Positions 41,915-50,227 of a DNA stretch of 64,000 nucleotides are shown here, in pieces. Location: contig JAXMAF010000013.1 of the NCBI GenBank assembly GCA_046350555.1, positions 62,001 through 126,000 on the forward strand, read 5' to 3'. A model generated the notes under the pieces. The model ran no database searches, had not been told where the DNA came from, and worked only from the letters and a program-made list of their open reading frames with translations. Numbering within the stretch: the stretch's first letter is position 1; each line of letters starts with the position of its first letter. The position numbers were made by a program, and so were the translations under genes. The DNA comes from JAXMAF01 sp046350555. GTDB taxonomy: Bacteria > Planctomycetota > Phycisphaerae > Phycisphaerales > SM1A02.

Positions 41915-42070
41915 TCGCCCCCTTGGGGAGTAGCCAGCCGGCGCGACCGCTTGCGCCGGCGCCGCGGATCGTCAGCACGGGGCGCGTTGCCCCCGGTCCG
42001 CGGTGCACATGGACAGGCCTGGTCGGAGACTCGACCGGCCCGTCGATGTGAGGCGAGACCGACGTTCGGG
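41915..42070 (+). promoter_or_regulatory. Candidate yybP-ykoY (Mn2+) riboswitch leader of terC
   Basis: The leader has TTGGGGAGTAGCC at about 41923-41935, a GGCGC-rich helix and GTCAGCACGGGG, and then GTGAGGCGAGACCGAC at about 42048-42063. GGGGAGTAGC at the 5' side and GAGGCGAGACC at the 3' side are the two most conserved strands of the yybP-ykoY element, which senses Mn2+ and typically controls terC/alx and mntP genes. It ends about 75 bp before the terC start. No terminator was folded. Recognition is by motif only. Confidence 0.7.
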
Positions 42071-42142
42071 ATGCGCGGCGCCGACCATCGGCGGCCGCGG
42101 CCGAACGTGTTGGTTCGTCTCCACGTGCTGCACCGAGGATCC

Positions 42143-43321
42143 ATGGAACCTGTCTTGTCGTTTGTCGCCGCCTGCGCTCCGGTCGCGGTCGGCGCTCCGT
42201 TCGCCGTCGTCGCGCCGGCCGTCGACGCGTGGTCGCCCGACACCCTGCGGCCTCTCGCCTACGGCATCTTCCTGCTCTTTGTGCTGGCGATGCTGGCGCT
42301 CGATCTGGGCGTCTTTCATCGGGACGCGCACGAGGTCACCTTCAGAGAGTCGCTCACCTGGTCGATCGTCTGGGTGACGATCGGCCTCGGCTTCGCCGGC
42401 GTGGTCCACGTCGCCTACGAGCATCACTGGTTGGGGCTCGGGCTCGATACGCCGATGTACAACCCCCTCGCGGCGACCGACGCCGCGGCGCCGCTCATCG
42501 TCGAAGGAACGGTGGCCGGCGCCGAGGCCGCCAGGCAGTACCTCACCGGATACGTGGTCGAGAAGTCGCTGGCGATGGACAACATCTTCGTGATCGCGAT
42601 CGTCTTCGGCTTCTTCGCGATTCCCACGAAGTACCAGCATCGCGTCCTCTTCTGGGGCATCGTCGGCGCGCTGGCGATGCGCGGCGCGATGATCGCCGTG
42701 GGCGCCGAGCTCATCCTCCGGGCGATGTGGGTGCTCATCGTCTTCGGACTCTTCCTCGTGCTCACCGCGGTCAAGATGGCCGTCGTCCAAAGCCACGCCG
42801 ATCCGGGCGAGAACCTTGTCGTCCGGCTGGTCAAGCGGCTCTATCCCGTCCACGAGGGCTTCGACGGCCAGAGGTTCTTCACTCGGATCGACGGCGTGCG
42901 CCACGTGACGCCGCTCTTCCTGGCCCTGGTGATGGTCGAGATCACCGATCTGGTCTTCGCCGTCGATTCGATCCCGGCGATCTTCGCGATCACGCCCGAT
43001 CCCTTCATCGTGTTCACGAGCAACATCTTCGCGATCCTCGGGCTCCGCTCGCTCTACTTCTGCCTCGCGTCGTTGATGACCAGGTTCCGCTTCCTCAAGC
43101 CGGCGCTGATTGCGATCCTCGCATTCGTCGGCGCGAAGCTCCTCCTGCTGGCCGCGCCGCCGTACCTCAACACGATGGGCGCCTGGGTCGGCGTGGAGCT
43201 TCCGCCGATGAAGTCGATCAAGATCGACACGACCGTATCGCTGGCCGTCGTCGTCTCGACGCTGGTCGTGGCGGTGGTTGCAAGCGTGCTGTGGAGGCGG
43301 GAAGCCAGCAGCGAAGGATGA
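42143..43321 (+). CDS. terC: TerC/Alx-family membrane protein
   Basis: 392 residues with about nine transmembrane helices. Characteristic stretches are ALDLGVFHRDAHEVTFRESL, YVVEKSLAMDNIFVIAIVFG, IPTKYQHRVLFWGIVGALAMRG, VEITDLVFAVDSIPAIFAIT and SNIFAILGLRSLYFCLASLM. The acidic EKSLAMDN and EITDLVFAVDS segments are the proposed metal-binding pair. The family exports manganese, in part to supply secreted metalloproteins, and is linked to tellurite resistance. The central loop after residue 90 is longer than usual. ATG 42143 lies after the candidate riboswitch and is preferred over a frame open farther upstream. Confidence 0.9.
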   Translation: MEPVLSFVAACAPVAVGAPFAVVAPAVDAWSPDTLRPLAYGIFLLFVLAMLALDLGVFHRDAHEVTFRESLTWSIVWVTIGLGFAGVVHVAYEHHWLGLGLDTPMYNPLAATDAAAPLIVEGTVAGAEAARQYLTGYVVEKSLAMDNIFVIAIVFGFFAIPTKYQHRVLFWGIVGALAMRGAMIAVGAELILRAMWVLIVFGLFLVLTAVKMAVVQSHADPGENLVVRLVKRLYPVHEGFDGQRFFTRIDGVRHVTPLFLALVMVEITDLVFAVDSIPAIFAITPDPFIVFTSNIFAILGLRSLYFCLASLMTRFRFLKPALIAILAFVGAKLLLLAAPPYLNTMGAWVGVELPPMKSIKIDTTVSLAVVVSTLVVAVVASVLWRREASSEG

Positions 43322-43671
43322 CCGCATGCCTTCGCCGCCCAGCCTTCGCTCGCCGCTGCCGCGGCCAAGGCCGCGGCGGCGCATCGACGAGCGCGGCTCG
43401 CATGGAGCCGCCCCCCGCGGTGATGCGACGAACGATGGCGGTGTGCGGACGCCGTGCGCGCGCGACAGCCGCGCGGCCGAAAGCCGGAGCCCACAGCGAT
43501 CCGCGATGATGAACGCCAACCGAGAAGGAGACGAAAGACCCGGAATCCGCGCCGACCGTCGTCGTCACCCCCGGCGACGGACGATGCGGGTCGGGCGGAG
43601 AGACTACCACGCGATTCCGGCGAGTCGCTAGGAATTGCGAAAGCGCAGGCGAACATGCGTGTCCAAGGTGT
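43322..43671. other. Intergenic region holding duplicated transposase-upstream block
   Basis: 350 bp with no gene. Most of it (43437-43680) is a copy of the block upstream of the RAYT gene at 54.4 kb. The first 110 bp after terC is GC-rich sequence of no recognised type. Confidence 0.45.
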
Positions 43672-43680
43672 CTACCAATC
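43437..43680 (+). repeat. 230-bp block X, copy 1 (second copy upstream of RAYT gene)
   Basis: Matches 54398-54622: both contain GGACCCGGAATCCGC-type text, GAGAGACTACCACGCGATTC, CGGCGAGTCGC and AGCGCAGGCGAACATGCGTG followed by TCCAAGGTGTCT or TCCACGGTGTCT. The final 75 bp is over 90% identical by eye. This copy abuts the broken end of the phosphohexomutase fragment. Confidence 0.8.
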
Positions 43681-43833
43681 GCGGCCGAGGCACACGGTGG
43701 GCCTCTGCACCTCGGCGCGCAGCCACGATCCGAACGCGGCCGCGAACTCCGCCGCGACGACCGGCGTCATCGTCTGACCGACGATGCCGCGAAGGCCGGA
43801 GACGGAGAGCATGAGTGGGGCGGGGGTGGACAT
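43672..43833 (-). pseudogene. Phosphomannomutase/phosphoglucosamine mutase, N-terminal fragment
   Basis: The minus frame from ATG 43833 reads LMLSVSGLRGIVGQTMTP and VVAAEFAAAFGSWLRAEV and stops after CLGRDW. This matches the first 50 residues of alpha-D-phosphohexomutases (GlmM/ManB), in which SGLRG(I/V)VG and GRDxRxSG are conserved. Coding stops right before the active-site Ser loop, exactly where repeat block X begins, so the rest has been deleted or displaced. No other part of the gene is in the window. Confidence 0.75.
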
Positions 43834-43974
43834 CGGCGGGCAGGATAGGACTTGGGCGAGCGGACTTCGGATGGCGTTGGGCTGGTCGAGCCGCCGCGGA
43901 TTGTGGCAGAAACTGTGGCTTGTCCCATACAGTGGGTGCAACACGCACTCAGCGGCTGCGTACCGTGCTGCTCC

Positions 43975-45255
43975 ATGCGACTTCCAAGCCGCCGCCTCTT
44001 CGCTTGCATCCTCGCCGCCGCCGCGACTGCCAGTTCGACAGCCACCGGCGGCCCGCCCGACATGATCCCATGCGGCTATGAGGTCACGCAGCTCGACGGC
44101 CCGTTCGTGCCTGGATGGGGACCGACCAACCTCAACCTGTATGACCTCAACGACGTCGGCGTGGCAGTGGGATCGTTCTCCCTGCTCGATCCGTACCCAT
44201 GCACTTGGAGCGAAGCGGAGGGCGTGAAGCCGATCGCGCTCCCACCCGGGGTGCAGTCCGGCACGGCGGTCCGGATCAACAACAACGGCTGGATCCTCGT
44301 CAACGCAGAGGTCGCGGCCTATGGCGACCGCGGGTTCGTGTTGATGCCCAACGGCGCCGGCTACACATGGATTCCTATGATCCCACCGACACCCAACGGG
44401 ACGGGTTGGTCGTACGTAAACGGGATCAACGACAAGAATCAGGTTGTGGGCACGGAGAGCGTGGACACGCAGAGCAGCCCGCCGATCTACCCGTTCGGCG
44501 GATTTCAGTGGTCATTGGAAATCGGGCGTGTGGCCATCCAGATCGAAGGCTGGAACACCACAAGCTGCACCGACATCAACGATGCAGGTCTGATCTGCGG
44601 AAACGTCTCGCAGACTCAGGTCGCTGACCCATTCACCGAGGATGTTCGCGCGTTTGTGCTCGTGGGGGCAAGCGCGGTTGTTATCGAGCCGCCGCCTCCC
44701 TTCACCAAGTCTGAAGCTCGCAAGGTGAACGCCAGCGGCACTATTGCTGGCAACGTGCGCACCGAGCCGACGCCCGACATACCGTGGTCGGAGACGGCGG
44801 GCTTTACCTATTCCCTAGGCGAGGGCAGGCTGAACATCATTGAGCCACCGGTCGGCCATGCTCGATGGTGGATTGTCGACCTGAACAACTCGGGTGTAGC
44901 CATTGGAACAACAAACCTGACGACAACGTCTTGGATCGGACCCCCGTGCGCGGCAGCAGATGGCGTGTGCGTGGACTTGTCGGCGACTTTTCCGGTGCCC
45001 TTCAACACGAAGGCGAGAGACGGGCTCGCCATCACGAGCGACGGCACGCTGCTCACGGACTGCAGTACCAAGTGCACGCTTCGAGCAAAGCCGGTCGTTC
45101 ACGCGGCTGACTTGGATTGCGATGGCCTCGTCGGAGCCGCAGATCTTGCTCTGCTCATTTCGATGTGGGGTTCGGGTGACTCAGCAGATCTTGATGGCGA
45201 TGGCGTGGTTGCCGGGGGAGATCTAGGACTGCTGCTCCAGGCGTGGTCCAGCTAG
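43975..45255 (+). CDS. Secreted HAF-repeat protein with C-terminal dockerin-like tail (3 of 5)
   Basis: 426 residues. A signal peptide (RLFACILAAAATASSTA) leads into HAF-type repeats, recognisable as DLNDVGVAVGSF, INDKNQVVGT, INDAGLICGN, VNASGTIAGN and LNNSGVAIGT. HAF repeats form beta-structures in extracellular proteins. The C-terminus carries a degenerate dockerin-like pair (ADLDCDGLVGAADLALLISM and ADLDGDGVVAGGDLGLLLQ), ending AWSS. ATG 43975 gives the signal peptide. The codon mix is slightly less GC-biased than in the housekeeping genes. Confidence 0.8.
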   Translation: MRLPSRRLFACILAAAATASSTATGGPPDMIPCGYEVTQLDGPFVPGWGPTNLNLYDLNDVGVAVGSFSLLDPYPCTWSEAEGVKPIALPPGVQSGTAVRINNNGWILVNAEVAAYGDRGFVLMPNGAGYTWIPMIPPTPNGTGWSYVNGINDKNQVVGTESVDTQSSPPIYPFGGFQWSLEIGRVAIQIEGWNTTSCTDINDAGLICGNVSQTQVADPFTEDVRAFVLVGASAVVIEPPPPFTKSEARKVNASGTIAGNVRTEPTPDIPWSETAGFTYSLGEGRLNIIEPPVGHARWWIVDLNNSGVAIGTTNLTTTSWIGPPCAAADGVCVDLSATFPVPFNTKARDGLAITSDGTLLTDCSTKCTLRAKPVVHAADLDCDGLVGAADLALLISMWGSGDSADLDGDGVVAGGDLGLLLQAWSS

Positions 45256-45679
45256 TCCGCCGTCGTTTTGCCTGTCGAATCATTAATAGGTGCATGTCGC
45301 CACTCGGCGACAGCGCTGTCTGTGTCCTTTTCCTTGTCCCTCTGGAGTATGCACAGGCTCATCTTGGCCATGCATTCATGACTCATCTGGGCCACGGCAC
45401 GGGGCCCATCTAGAGGGCCCATCTTGGCCACGCATCCATGAGCAGTCAGTTGTCACGCCATAGGACGAAGGTGGATCGAAATCGGCGCCAGTGACGCCCG
45501 ATGGTCGGCATCCCGCTGCTTCGCCGGTCCTCTCTTCTGGAACAAACCAAACAGCGGCTGTCGGCGATGGGTCCACGGTCGGCCGGCGGACGGGGTGCGG
45601 GGATGCGTGGCCAGAGTGGTCGCGTGGTCAGAGTGGTCGGGGTGCGTGGCCAGCGTGGTCCCTCGTGGCCAGCGTGATC
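45256..45679. other. Repeat-filled intergenic region
   Basis: 424 bp. The first 100 bp is of average composition with no gene. From 45354 onward there are CATCTTGGCCATGCATTC and CATCTTGGCCACGCATCC motifs, followed by a diverged copy of the 210-320 bp repeat, then GTGGCCAGAGTGG-type satellites. Confidence 0.45.
45354..45670 (+). repeat. R-family repeat, diverged copy R4, with TTGGCCA motifs
   Basis: CATCTTGGCCATGCATTCATG, CATCTGGGCCACGG and CATCTTGGCCACGCATCCAT (45418-45440) precede a stretch with GCTTCGCCGGTCCTCTCTTC, GGCGATGGGTCCACGGTCGG and GGATGCGTGGCCAGAG. These match in order the CTGATTCGCCGGTCC, GGCGATGGGTCGACGGTCGG and GGTGCGTGGCCAAGATGA parts of the copies at 59.6 and 61.9 kb. Confidence 0.7.
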
Positions 45680-45824
45680 CTCTTCAAGCGTCTCTTTACG
45701 TGCCTGCATCACCGAAGGGCATCAGCCGCCAAGGTGCAGGTTGAGGAGGCCGGTTGCGGCCGCTTTGGCCGTCCGGGCCGAATCGATGTTCTTCGCGACA
45801 TGCCGCTGCACCAGCGAGCCGGTG
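45680..45824 (-). pseudogene. Duplicated 3' end of the TetR regulator gene
   Basis: About 140 bp here is more than 90% identical to 49362-49504, which encodes the last 35 codons of the TetR regulator (LVQRHVAKNIDSARTAKAAA and TGLLNLHLGG) plus its 3' flank. The copy ends exactly where repeat copy F starts. It is read in another frame as the terminal part of the S41 peptidase frame. Confidence 0.85.
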
Positions 45825-47546
45825 ATACGCGTCCCAGTTGATTCTCGCGCCCCACCCAAGCCCAATTCCGCCGTGAGATACCGCCGTGGGCACGGGGTCC
45901 AGCGCATGGAGGTCGACTGGAATCCGTATGAGAAGGATCGGGGTCGTCTCCTTGGGGCACAGTTCAATCAGCCGCTTGACAGCCTCCAGCTCCGCATCGA
46001 CTCCGCCGACGACGTCCTCGATTGTCGGGGTGACGAGAAGATCGGGCGCGATGCCCGCATCGTCGCGCGGCGCCGACCCCAACTTGGGATAGACGCCGAT
46101 GATGGGAAGATCCACTTCGATGCCGCTCCTGGGCAGCCGCAGGAAGAAGAACGCTCCGCCGTTGATGCCTCGCTGGTTGCCGCCGGTGGGTTGTCCAATC
46201 AGCGTGGCGAGCTTGAGCCGCTTGGCCATCTCGGCAAACTCGAACGTGGCCGAGCTGTTGGTTGCGTCGATCAACACGAACACGCGTCCCAAGTACCGCT
46301 TGCCTGCCGGAGCGATCATCGCTTCGGCCTCGTTCTCGGCTCGCGGGCCGTCCTTCGTTTCGCCGTCGCGCAGCCTGTAGAAGCCGGCGGTCGTACCGGC
46401 CGGGAGGCCCGTGTTACGATCGGCCAGATCCAGCGGGCCGATTGCGTCGCTGCCCCAGTCCTTGAACGAACTGTCCCAGGTGTCGAGCACCGCGTCGAGA
46501 TCCGGCGGCGTCTTGACATACCGCACGAACCGTTCGTTGGGCGACCGGGGCAGCGGCGTGTCGATCAAGCGAGCCACGATGACCTCGCCAACGCCCGAAC
46601 CTCCCTCGTTGCCGCGCAGGTCGATCAACAGGTTCGGCACACCCTTGGCGATCAGGTCGTCGAACGTGTCGTTGATGAACCGGGTCCAGTCCCACGTGGT
46701 CTTGTATGCAACCCAACTCGACATGCGCAGATAGGCCGTCCCGTCTTCGAGGAAGGAGAGCTTCCACAACGGGCCCTCTCCTGTGTCGTTGGCGGTGTGC
46801 ACTGCTTCATGTGCCGCCAGCCGGGCTTCGTATGTCATGGGTTCGACCGTGACCTTCGACTCCGGACCACCCATGCCGGGACGAACGCGCAGCTCGAACG
46901 GCGTGCTCGCCCGCGGGAAGAGGAGCGGATAGTAGATGTCGAACGTCTCGAATCGATCGGTGCCGGTCACCTCAAGCAGGCGCATGCGCTTGGCATCGTT
47001 CGAGCCGTCGGCGCGTGCGATGGTCATCAAGGTGTCGAGTATGGTCCGCGCCGGCGCGCCGTCGATCGACAGGACCTCCGTGCCGGGCGCCAGGGCGCCG
47101 CGGCCCGAAAGGTCGCGTGTCACGATCATCCGTCCATCGATCCAACGAAAGTAGAACGGCAGCTTGTCCGCCCGCGTGAACACCTCGGCCACCACCGCGT
47201 CGGACTGGTTGTAGGGATTGGGCTGGGTGTGACCGCACTTGATTGCGGCGGTGAACCGCGAGATCGCCAGGAACGCCTCCCGCACCGTGAGGTCGCGGTC
47301 GAACGCGGCGCCCAACATCATGAAGTTGGCCTCCATCCGCTCCCTCGTGTTGTATCGAAAGAGCCCTGGATGGAGCTCGTTGAACGCGCGCCGGAGCAGG
47401 ACCAGGTCGGCTTGGAGGTCGGCGGCGGCGATCTTCGTCGATCCTCTGTCGGTGGTCGGAGCCACGGGCAGCCGCGGGAGCGCCAGGGCGCCGGTCGAGA
47501 CGACCATCGCCGCCATCGCCAGAAGCGCCCGGTTGTAGCGTTGCAC
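45696..47546 (-). CDS. S41-family (C-terminal-processing-like) peptidase with chimeric tail
   Basis: 616 residues from GTG 47546 (GGGAG upstream). A signal peptide (LLAMAAMVVSTGALALP) precedes an N-terminal helical bundle (AADLQADLVLLRRAFNELHP), a PDZ-like segment (GTEVLSIDGAPARTILD) and the S41 core: LLIDLRGNEGGSGVGEVIV, the catalytic Ser region LIDATNSSATFEFAE and QPTGGNQRGINGG. The domain ends naturally near LELCPKE/TTP at about 45935. The last 75 or so residues are translated repeat copy F and the TetR-derived duplicate, so the native stop has been lost. Function: periplasmic or secreted serine endopeptidase. Confidence 0.83.
   Translation of the reverse strand: MQRYNRALLAMAAMVVSTGALALPRLPVAPTTDRGSTKIAAADLQADLVLLRRAFNELHPGLFRYNTRERMEANFMMLGAAFDRDLTVREAFLAISRFTAAIKCGHTQPNPYNQSDAVVAEVFTRADKLPFYFRWIDGRMIVTRDLSGRGALAPGTEVLSIDGAPARTILDTLMTIARADGSNDAKRMRLLEVTGTDRFETFDIYYPLLFPRASTPFELRVRPGMGGPESKVTVEPMTYEARLAAHEAVHTANDTGEGPLWKLSFLEDGTAYLRMSSWVAYKTTWDWTRFINDTFDDLIAKGVPNLLIDLRGNEGGSGVGEVIVARLIDTPLPRSPNERFVRYVKTPPDLDAVLDTWDSSFKDWGSDAIGPLDLADRNTGLPAGTTAGFYRLRDGETKDGPRAENEAEAMIAPAGKRYLGRVFVLIDATNSSATFEFAEMAKRLKLATLIGQPTGGNQRGINGGAFFFLRLPRSGIEVDLPIIGVYPKLGSAPRDDAGIAPDLLVTPTIEDVVGGVDAELEAVKRLIELCPKETTPILLIRIPVDLHALDPVPTAVSHGGIGLGWGARINWDAYHRLAGAAACREEHRFGPDGQSGRNRPPQPAPWRLMPFGDAGT
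45825..45932 (-). repeat. 105-bp dispersed repeat, copy F (inside the S41 frame)
   Basis: On the minus strand: ATACGGATTCCAGTCGACC to CAACTGGGACGCGTA. It lies between the natural end of the S41 peptidase and the duplicated TetR fragment. In the peptidase frame it is translated as RIPVDLHALDPVPTAVS and GIGLGWGARINWDAY. Common orientation relative to the peptidase gene. Confidence 0.85.
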
Positions 47547-47890
47547 AGGAACTCCCGCTGTTGTGCGGACACGGACGCAGCACGGCCCGCAGCCGGTCGA
47601 TTCCACGACACCTTCGGCGCCCCACATCGTCGTCCGACACGCTGTCGCGTCCTCGCTTCGCTCTGCGGCTCGCACCAGATTCGAGCGCGGACGAGCGGCC
47701 GGCGCTCCACGCCGCCGTCGATGTCGTGACCGATCGCACGTGCCATCACTCGATCACCAGGCACTGGCACGCCGGTTGGCAGAGGCCCTCGGCCTTGTCG
47801 GTGCAGGCGGCAACCGGTTGGCCACAGGCCCTCCGGCCGGCAGCGGTCATCCAAGGCAGCGCCCAGAGTCAGACACAGGCACTACCCGGA

Positions 47891-48465
47891 ATGGCAGGCG
47901 CCGTGCTTCAGCGGTTCGACGAGCCGCTTCCCGAGGATGTGGATCTGATTGGAACAAAGGCGATGTCGCGCGATGTCCGCGGCCAGTCGCGCCGGTGCCG
48001 CGCACTCGCCGAGGCCGACGAGCGAAGGTCGCTCGCCCGTCTCGCGGAGATCGATCTCGCCGACGCCGAGCAAGGATGGGCCGACTTCGCGCGTGCGACC
48101 AACGTCTCGACATATGCCGCTGCGGCGCACGCCTGCCGCGGGACACGGGTGACCAACGATGTCGCACGTGAACTGCTCTCGCCGTCCGAGTGCATCCTGC
48201 GCGTGACCGAGGAGCTTGAGAAGGCGGTCGATCCGAAGTCGGCTCCAGCCGGAATGTGGCGCGAGTCATACGGCTGGTGGTGTGTTTTCGGCGCAGAGGT
48301 CGCCTTGGCGTACGATCCACCGCAAGACGAGGTCGATCGAGCAGTCGGCATCTTCTCCACCAAGGGACTCGAGATTGCGGAAATCACCGGTAGTTGGGCG
48401 CTCCGAGAGCGGTTCCTGACGATCGAGTATCTCCGGCTCAGTCGGGCCGATGGGTTTCATACCTC
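47891..48465 (+). CDS. Hypothetical protein, 3' end undefined
   Basis: A plus frame with coding-like codon use starts at ATG 47891 (MAGAVLQRFDEPLPEDVDLI) and contains RSLARLAEIDLADAEQGWAD, ARELLSPSECILRVTEELEK and WRESYGWWCVFGAEVALAYD. No family is recognised. The frame has no stop until 50005 because it continues through the antisense of the next gene, so coding-like sequence probably ends near 48465, where GGGATCGGAGATC-type intergenic sequence begins. The true C-terminus may have been cut by rearrangement. Start choice is weak. Confidence 0.45.
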
Positions 48466-48568
48466 GCAAGGGGATTCGGGATCGGAGATCAGGGTTGCGG
48501 TCCGTCAGTCGGACTGCGCAGGTGCAGCGCGAGGCGCGGACGCGACTGGCGCCCGTCAGCGCAACGGC

Positions 48569-49291
48569 TCACCCCGTCCACGCCCCGAGCAGGATCCCCA
48601 AGTCCGCGCCATCGACGACACCATCGCAGTCGAGATCGCTCGGAATGCCGGGGCCAGTCGCACCCCAGGCGGCGACCAGCAGGCCGAGGTCGGCGCCGTC
48701 GACCACGCCGTCGCCATTGATGTCGCCGACGAGCGCCACCCGCGTCGCGAGCCGCACCGTGTCGAAGCCGGTGTCGGCGACGGCCCCGAGGATCGATGTG
48801 AAGTTCACTCGTCCGATGGGAACGCTCGAGATCGCGCCGACGAACCCGTGCGAGCCACTGGGAACGACGAACATCCCGATCGGATCGCCATCGATGTCGA
48901 AGATGTGGATCGCGGCCGGACCAAAGTCGTTCGATGCCGCGTCGAAGCCGAACGCGGTCGGTGGCGCGAGCGGAACGATGTCGATGTTCTCGTCGCCGTT
49001 GGCGACCAGCCAGTTTCCGCTGCCGAAGGGCGATCCGAAGGTCGCAACGTAGATGTTTGGAAACGGCGCTCCGGCGTGGCCGCTGAAAGCGACGTTGTTG
49101 ACCGTCCACGTGCCCGCGAGCGGTTGGTTGACCGGCCAGGCCGGCTCGTCGAACGTCACCGCGATGACGTCATCGACGGTGGCGTCACGCCACGCATCGA
49201 GCGATGTATACCAGGTCACGTAGGCCGACGCGGACGTCGCGGAGGCGGCGGCAATCGACCCGACAACGGCGAGCTGGCGGAGGCGCGGCAT
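48569..49291 (-). CDS. Secreted protein with C-terminal dockerin-like tail (4 of 5)
   Basis: 240 residues with a signal peptide (LRQLAVVGSIAAASATSASA). The body (TSLDAWRDATVDDVIAVTFD, FSGHAGAPFPNIYVATFG, IHIFDIDGDPIGMFVVPSG) resembles beta-sandwich domains of PEP-CTERM-like secreted proteins. Two dockerin-type loops (VGDINGDGVVDGADLGLLVA and SDLDCDGVVDGADLGILLG) close the protein with AWTG. The gene is downstream of the TetR gene on the same strand, but a motif array separates them. Confidence 0.82.
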   Translation of the reverse strand: MPRLRQLAVVGSIAAASATSASAYVTWYTSLDAWRDATVDDVIAVTFDEPAWPVNQPLAGTWTVNNVAFSGHAGAPFPNIYVATFGSPFGSGNWLVANGDENIDIVPLAPPTAFGFDAASNDFGPAAIHIFDIDGDPIGMFVVPSGSHGFVGAISSVPIGRVNFTSILGAVADTGFDTVRLATRVALVGDINGDGVVDGADLGLLVAAWGATGPGIPSDLDCDGVVDGADLGILLGAWTG

Positions 49292-49307
49292 TGCAAATCA
49301 TACGGGC

Positions 49308-49372
49308 TCATCTTGGCCAGGGAGCATCTGGCTCATCTTGGCCACGGGCTCAACTTGGCCACGCGTCCTTTC
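49308..49372 (+). repeat. CATCTTGGCCA motif array 3' of the TetR gene
   Basis: GGCTCATCTTGGCCAGGGAG, GGCTCATCTTGGCCACGGG and CTCAACTTGGCCACGCGTCC follow each other within 65 bp, between the TetR stop and the secreted-protein start. Confidence 0.7.
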
Positions 49373-49396
49373 GCGCGCCTGCATCACCGAAGCGCA

Positions 49397-49969
49397 TCAG
49401 CCGCCAAGGTGCAGGTTGAGGAGGCCGGTTGCGGCCGCCTTCGCCGTCCGGGCCGAGTCGATGTTCTTCGCGACATGCCGCTGCACCAGCGAGCCGGTGA
49501 GGAGGATCGAGAACTGCGCGGCGAGCGCCGGTGCGTCGGCCGCGCCGGCCTGCTGCGCAAGCTTCAAGATGAGGTCGGCAAGGTGCGCGCCGTGGGAAAT
49601 CGCGGTCTGGTGAATCGGGTCGCTGTCGTCGGGGAACTCGGTCGCGGCGTTCATGAACATGCAGCCACGGAAGTCGGTTTCGCGGAACCACTCGTCGAAG
49701 GCGTCGAAGATGGCCAGGAGCTGGCCGCGCGGGTTGCCTGCGCCGGCCCGGCGGCGGATGTCGGTGGCGAGTTCATCCAGCTCCTGGGTGTTGCGGATCT
49801 TGAGGACCTCGATGATGAGGTGATCCTTGCTCTCGAAGTGGTTGTAGAAGGTGGTCTTGGTGGTGTTGACCTCGGCGATGATGCGATCGATGCCGACGGC
49901 GTTGAAGCCGTGGCGCGCGAACAGGTCGCCAGCGGTATTGAGGATGCGGTCTCGGGCGGAGCTGTGCAT
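49397..49969 (-). CDS. TetR-family transcriptional regulator
   Basis: 190 residues. The N-terminal HTH is RDRILNTAGDLFARHGFNAV then GIDRIIAEVNTTKTTFYNHF, followed by ESKDHLI as usual. The C-terminal ligand domain has FRGCMFMNAATEFPD and HGAHLADLILKLAQQAG, typical of the TetR_C_11/YxaF-like group. It is divergent from mddA with a 258-bp gap containing a palindrome, so it probably represses mddA and itself. Its 3' end is duplicated at 45.7 kb. Confidence 0.9.
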   Translation of the reverse strand: MHSSARDRILNTAGDLFARHGFNAVGIDRIIAEVNTTKTTFYNHFESKDHLIIEVLKIRNTQELDELATDIRRRAGAGNPRGQLLAIFDAFDEWFRETDFRGCMFMNAATEFPDDSDPIHQTAISHGAHLADLILKLAQQAGAADAPALAAQFSILLTGSLVQRHVAKNIDSARTAKAAATGLLNLHLGG

Positions 49970-50056
49970 GGCGGAGGGAGGTCGTGGACGTGTGGAAGTC
50001 GGTGAAGCGATCGCCTCCGCTTCGGCCGAATGGTTGACCTTGAGTACACCCGGTGG

Positions 50057-50071
50057 TTGACCTGGAGTCAA
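50057..50071. promoter_or_regulatory. Candidate TetR operator in the tetR-mddA intergenic region
   Basis: TTGACCTGGAGTCAA is a 15-bp palindrome (TTGAC/GTCAA arms). A related half, TTGACCTTGAGTAC, lies just upstream at about 50035. Both are between the divergent starts, closer to the TetR gene, and overlap possible -35 sequences (TTGACC). Inferred operator. Confidence 0.5.
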
Positions 50072-50227
50072 TTGGCCAGGGGCGGCAACGGCAGTATGGT
50101 CGGCATCGATACCTGACCGTGCCGCGAGGCTCGGCACAACCGAGCGAATGTGCGGGAGGCTCCCGCCTTGGCGCGGCGCAGGTTGTCCATTGCCCACACG
50201 GGCTTGCACCTTGAAAGGAGATGCCCA

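Noticed and set aside
43322..43436. Rest of the phosphohexomutase gene downstream of its fragment
   Set aside because: No frame on the minus strand between terC and the fragment shows the sugar-binding or metal-binding loops.
47746..47850. 34-residue cysteine-rich ORF on the minus strand
   Set aside because: Five Cys in 34 residues is curious, but there is no ribosome-binding site or relative to support it; probably the tail of a lost gene or chance.
47561..50005. An 814-codon single open frame
   Set aside because: It joins a plausible N-terminal coding piece to the antisense of a dockerin-tailed gene and of the TetR gene. Only the first part is kept as a feature.
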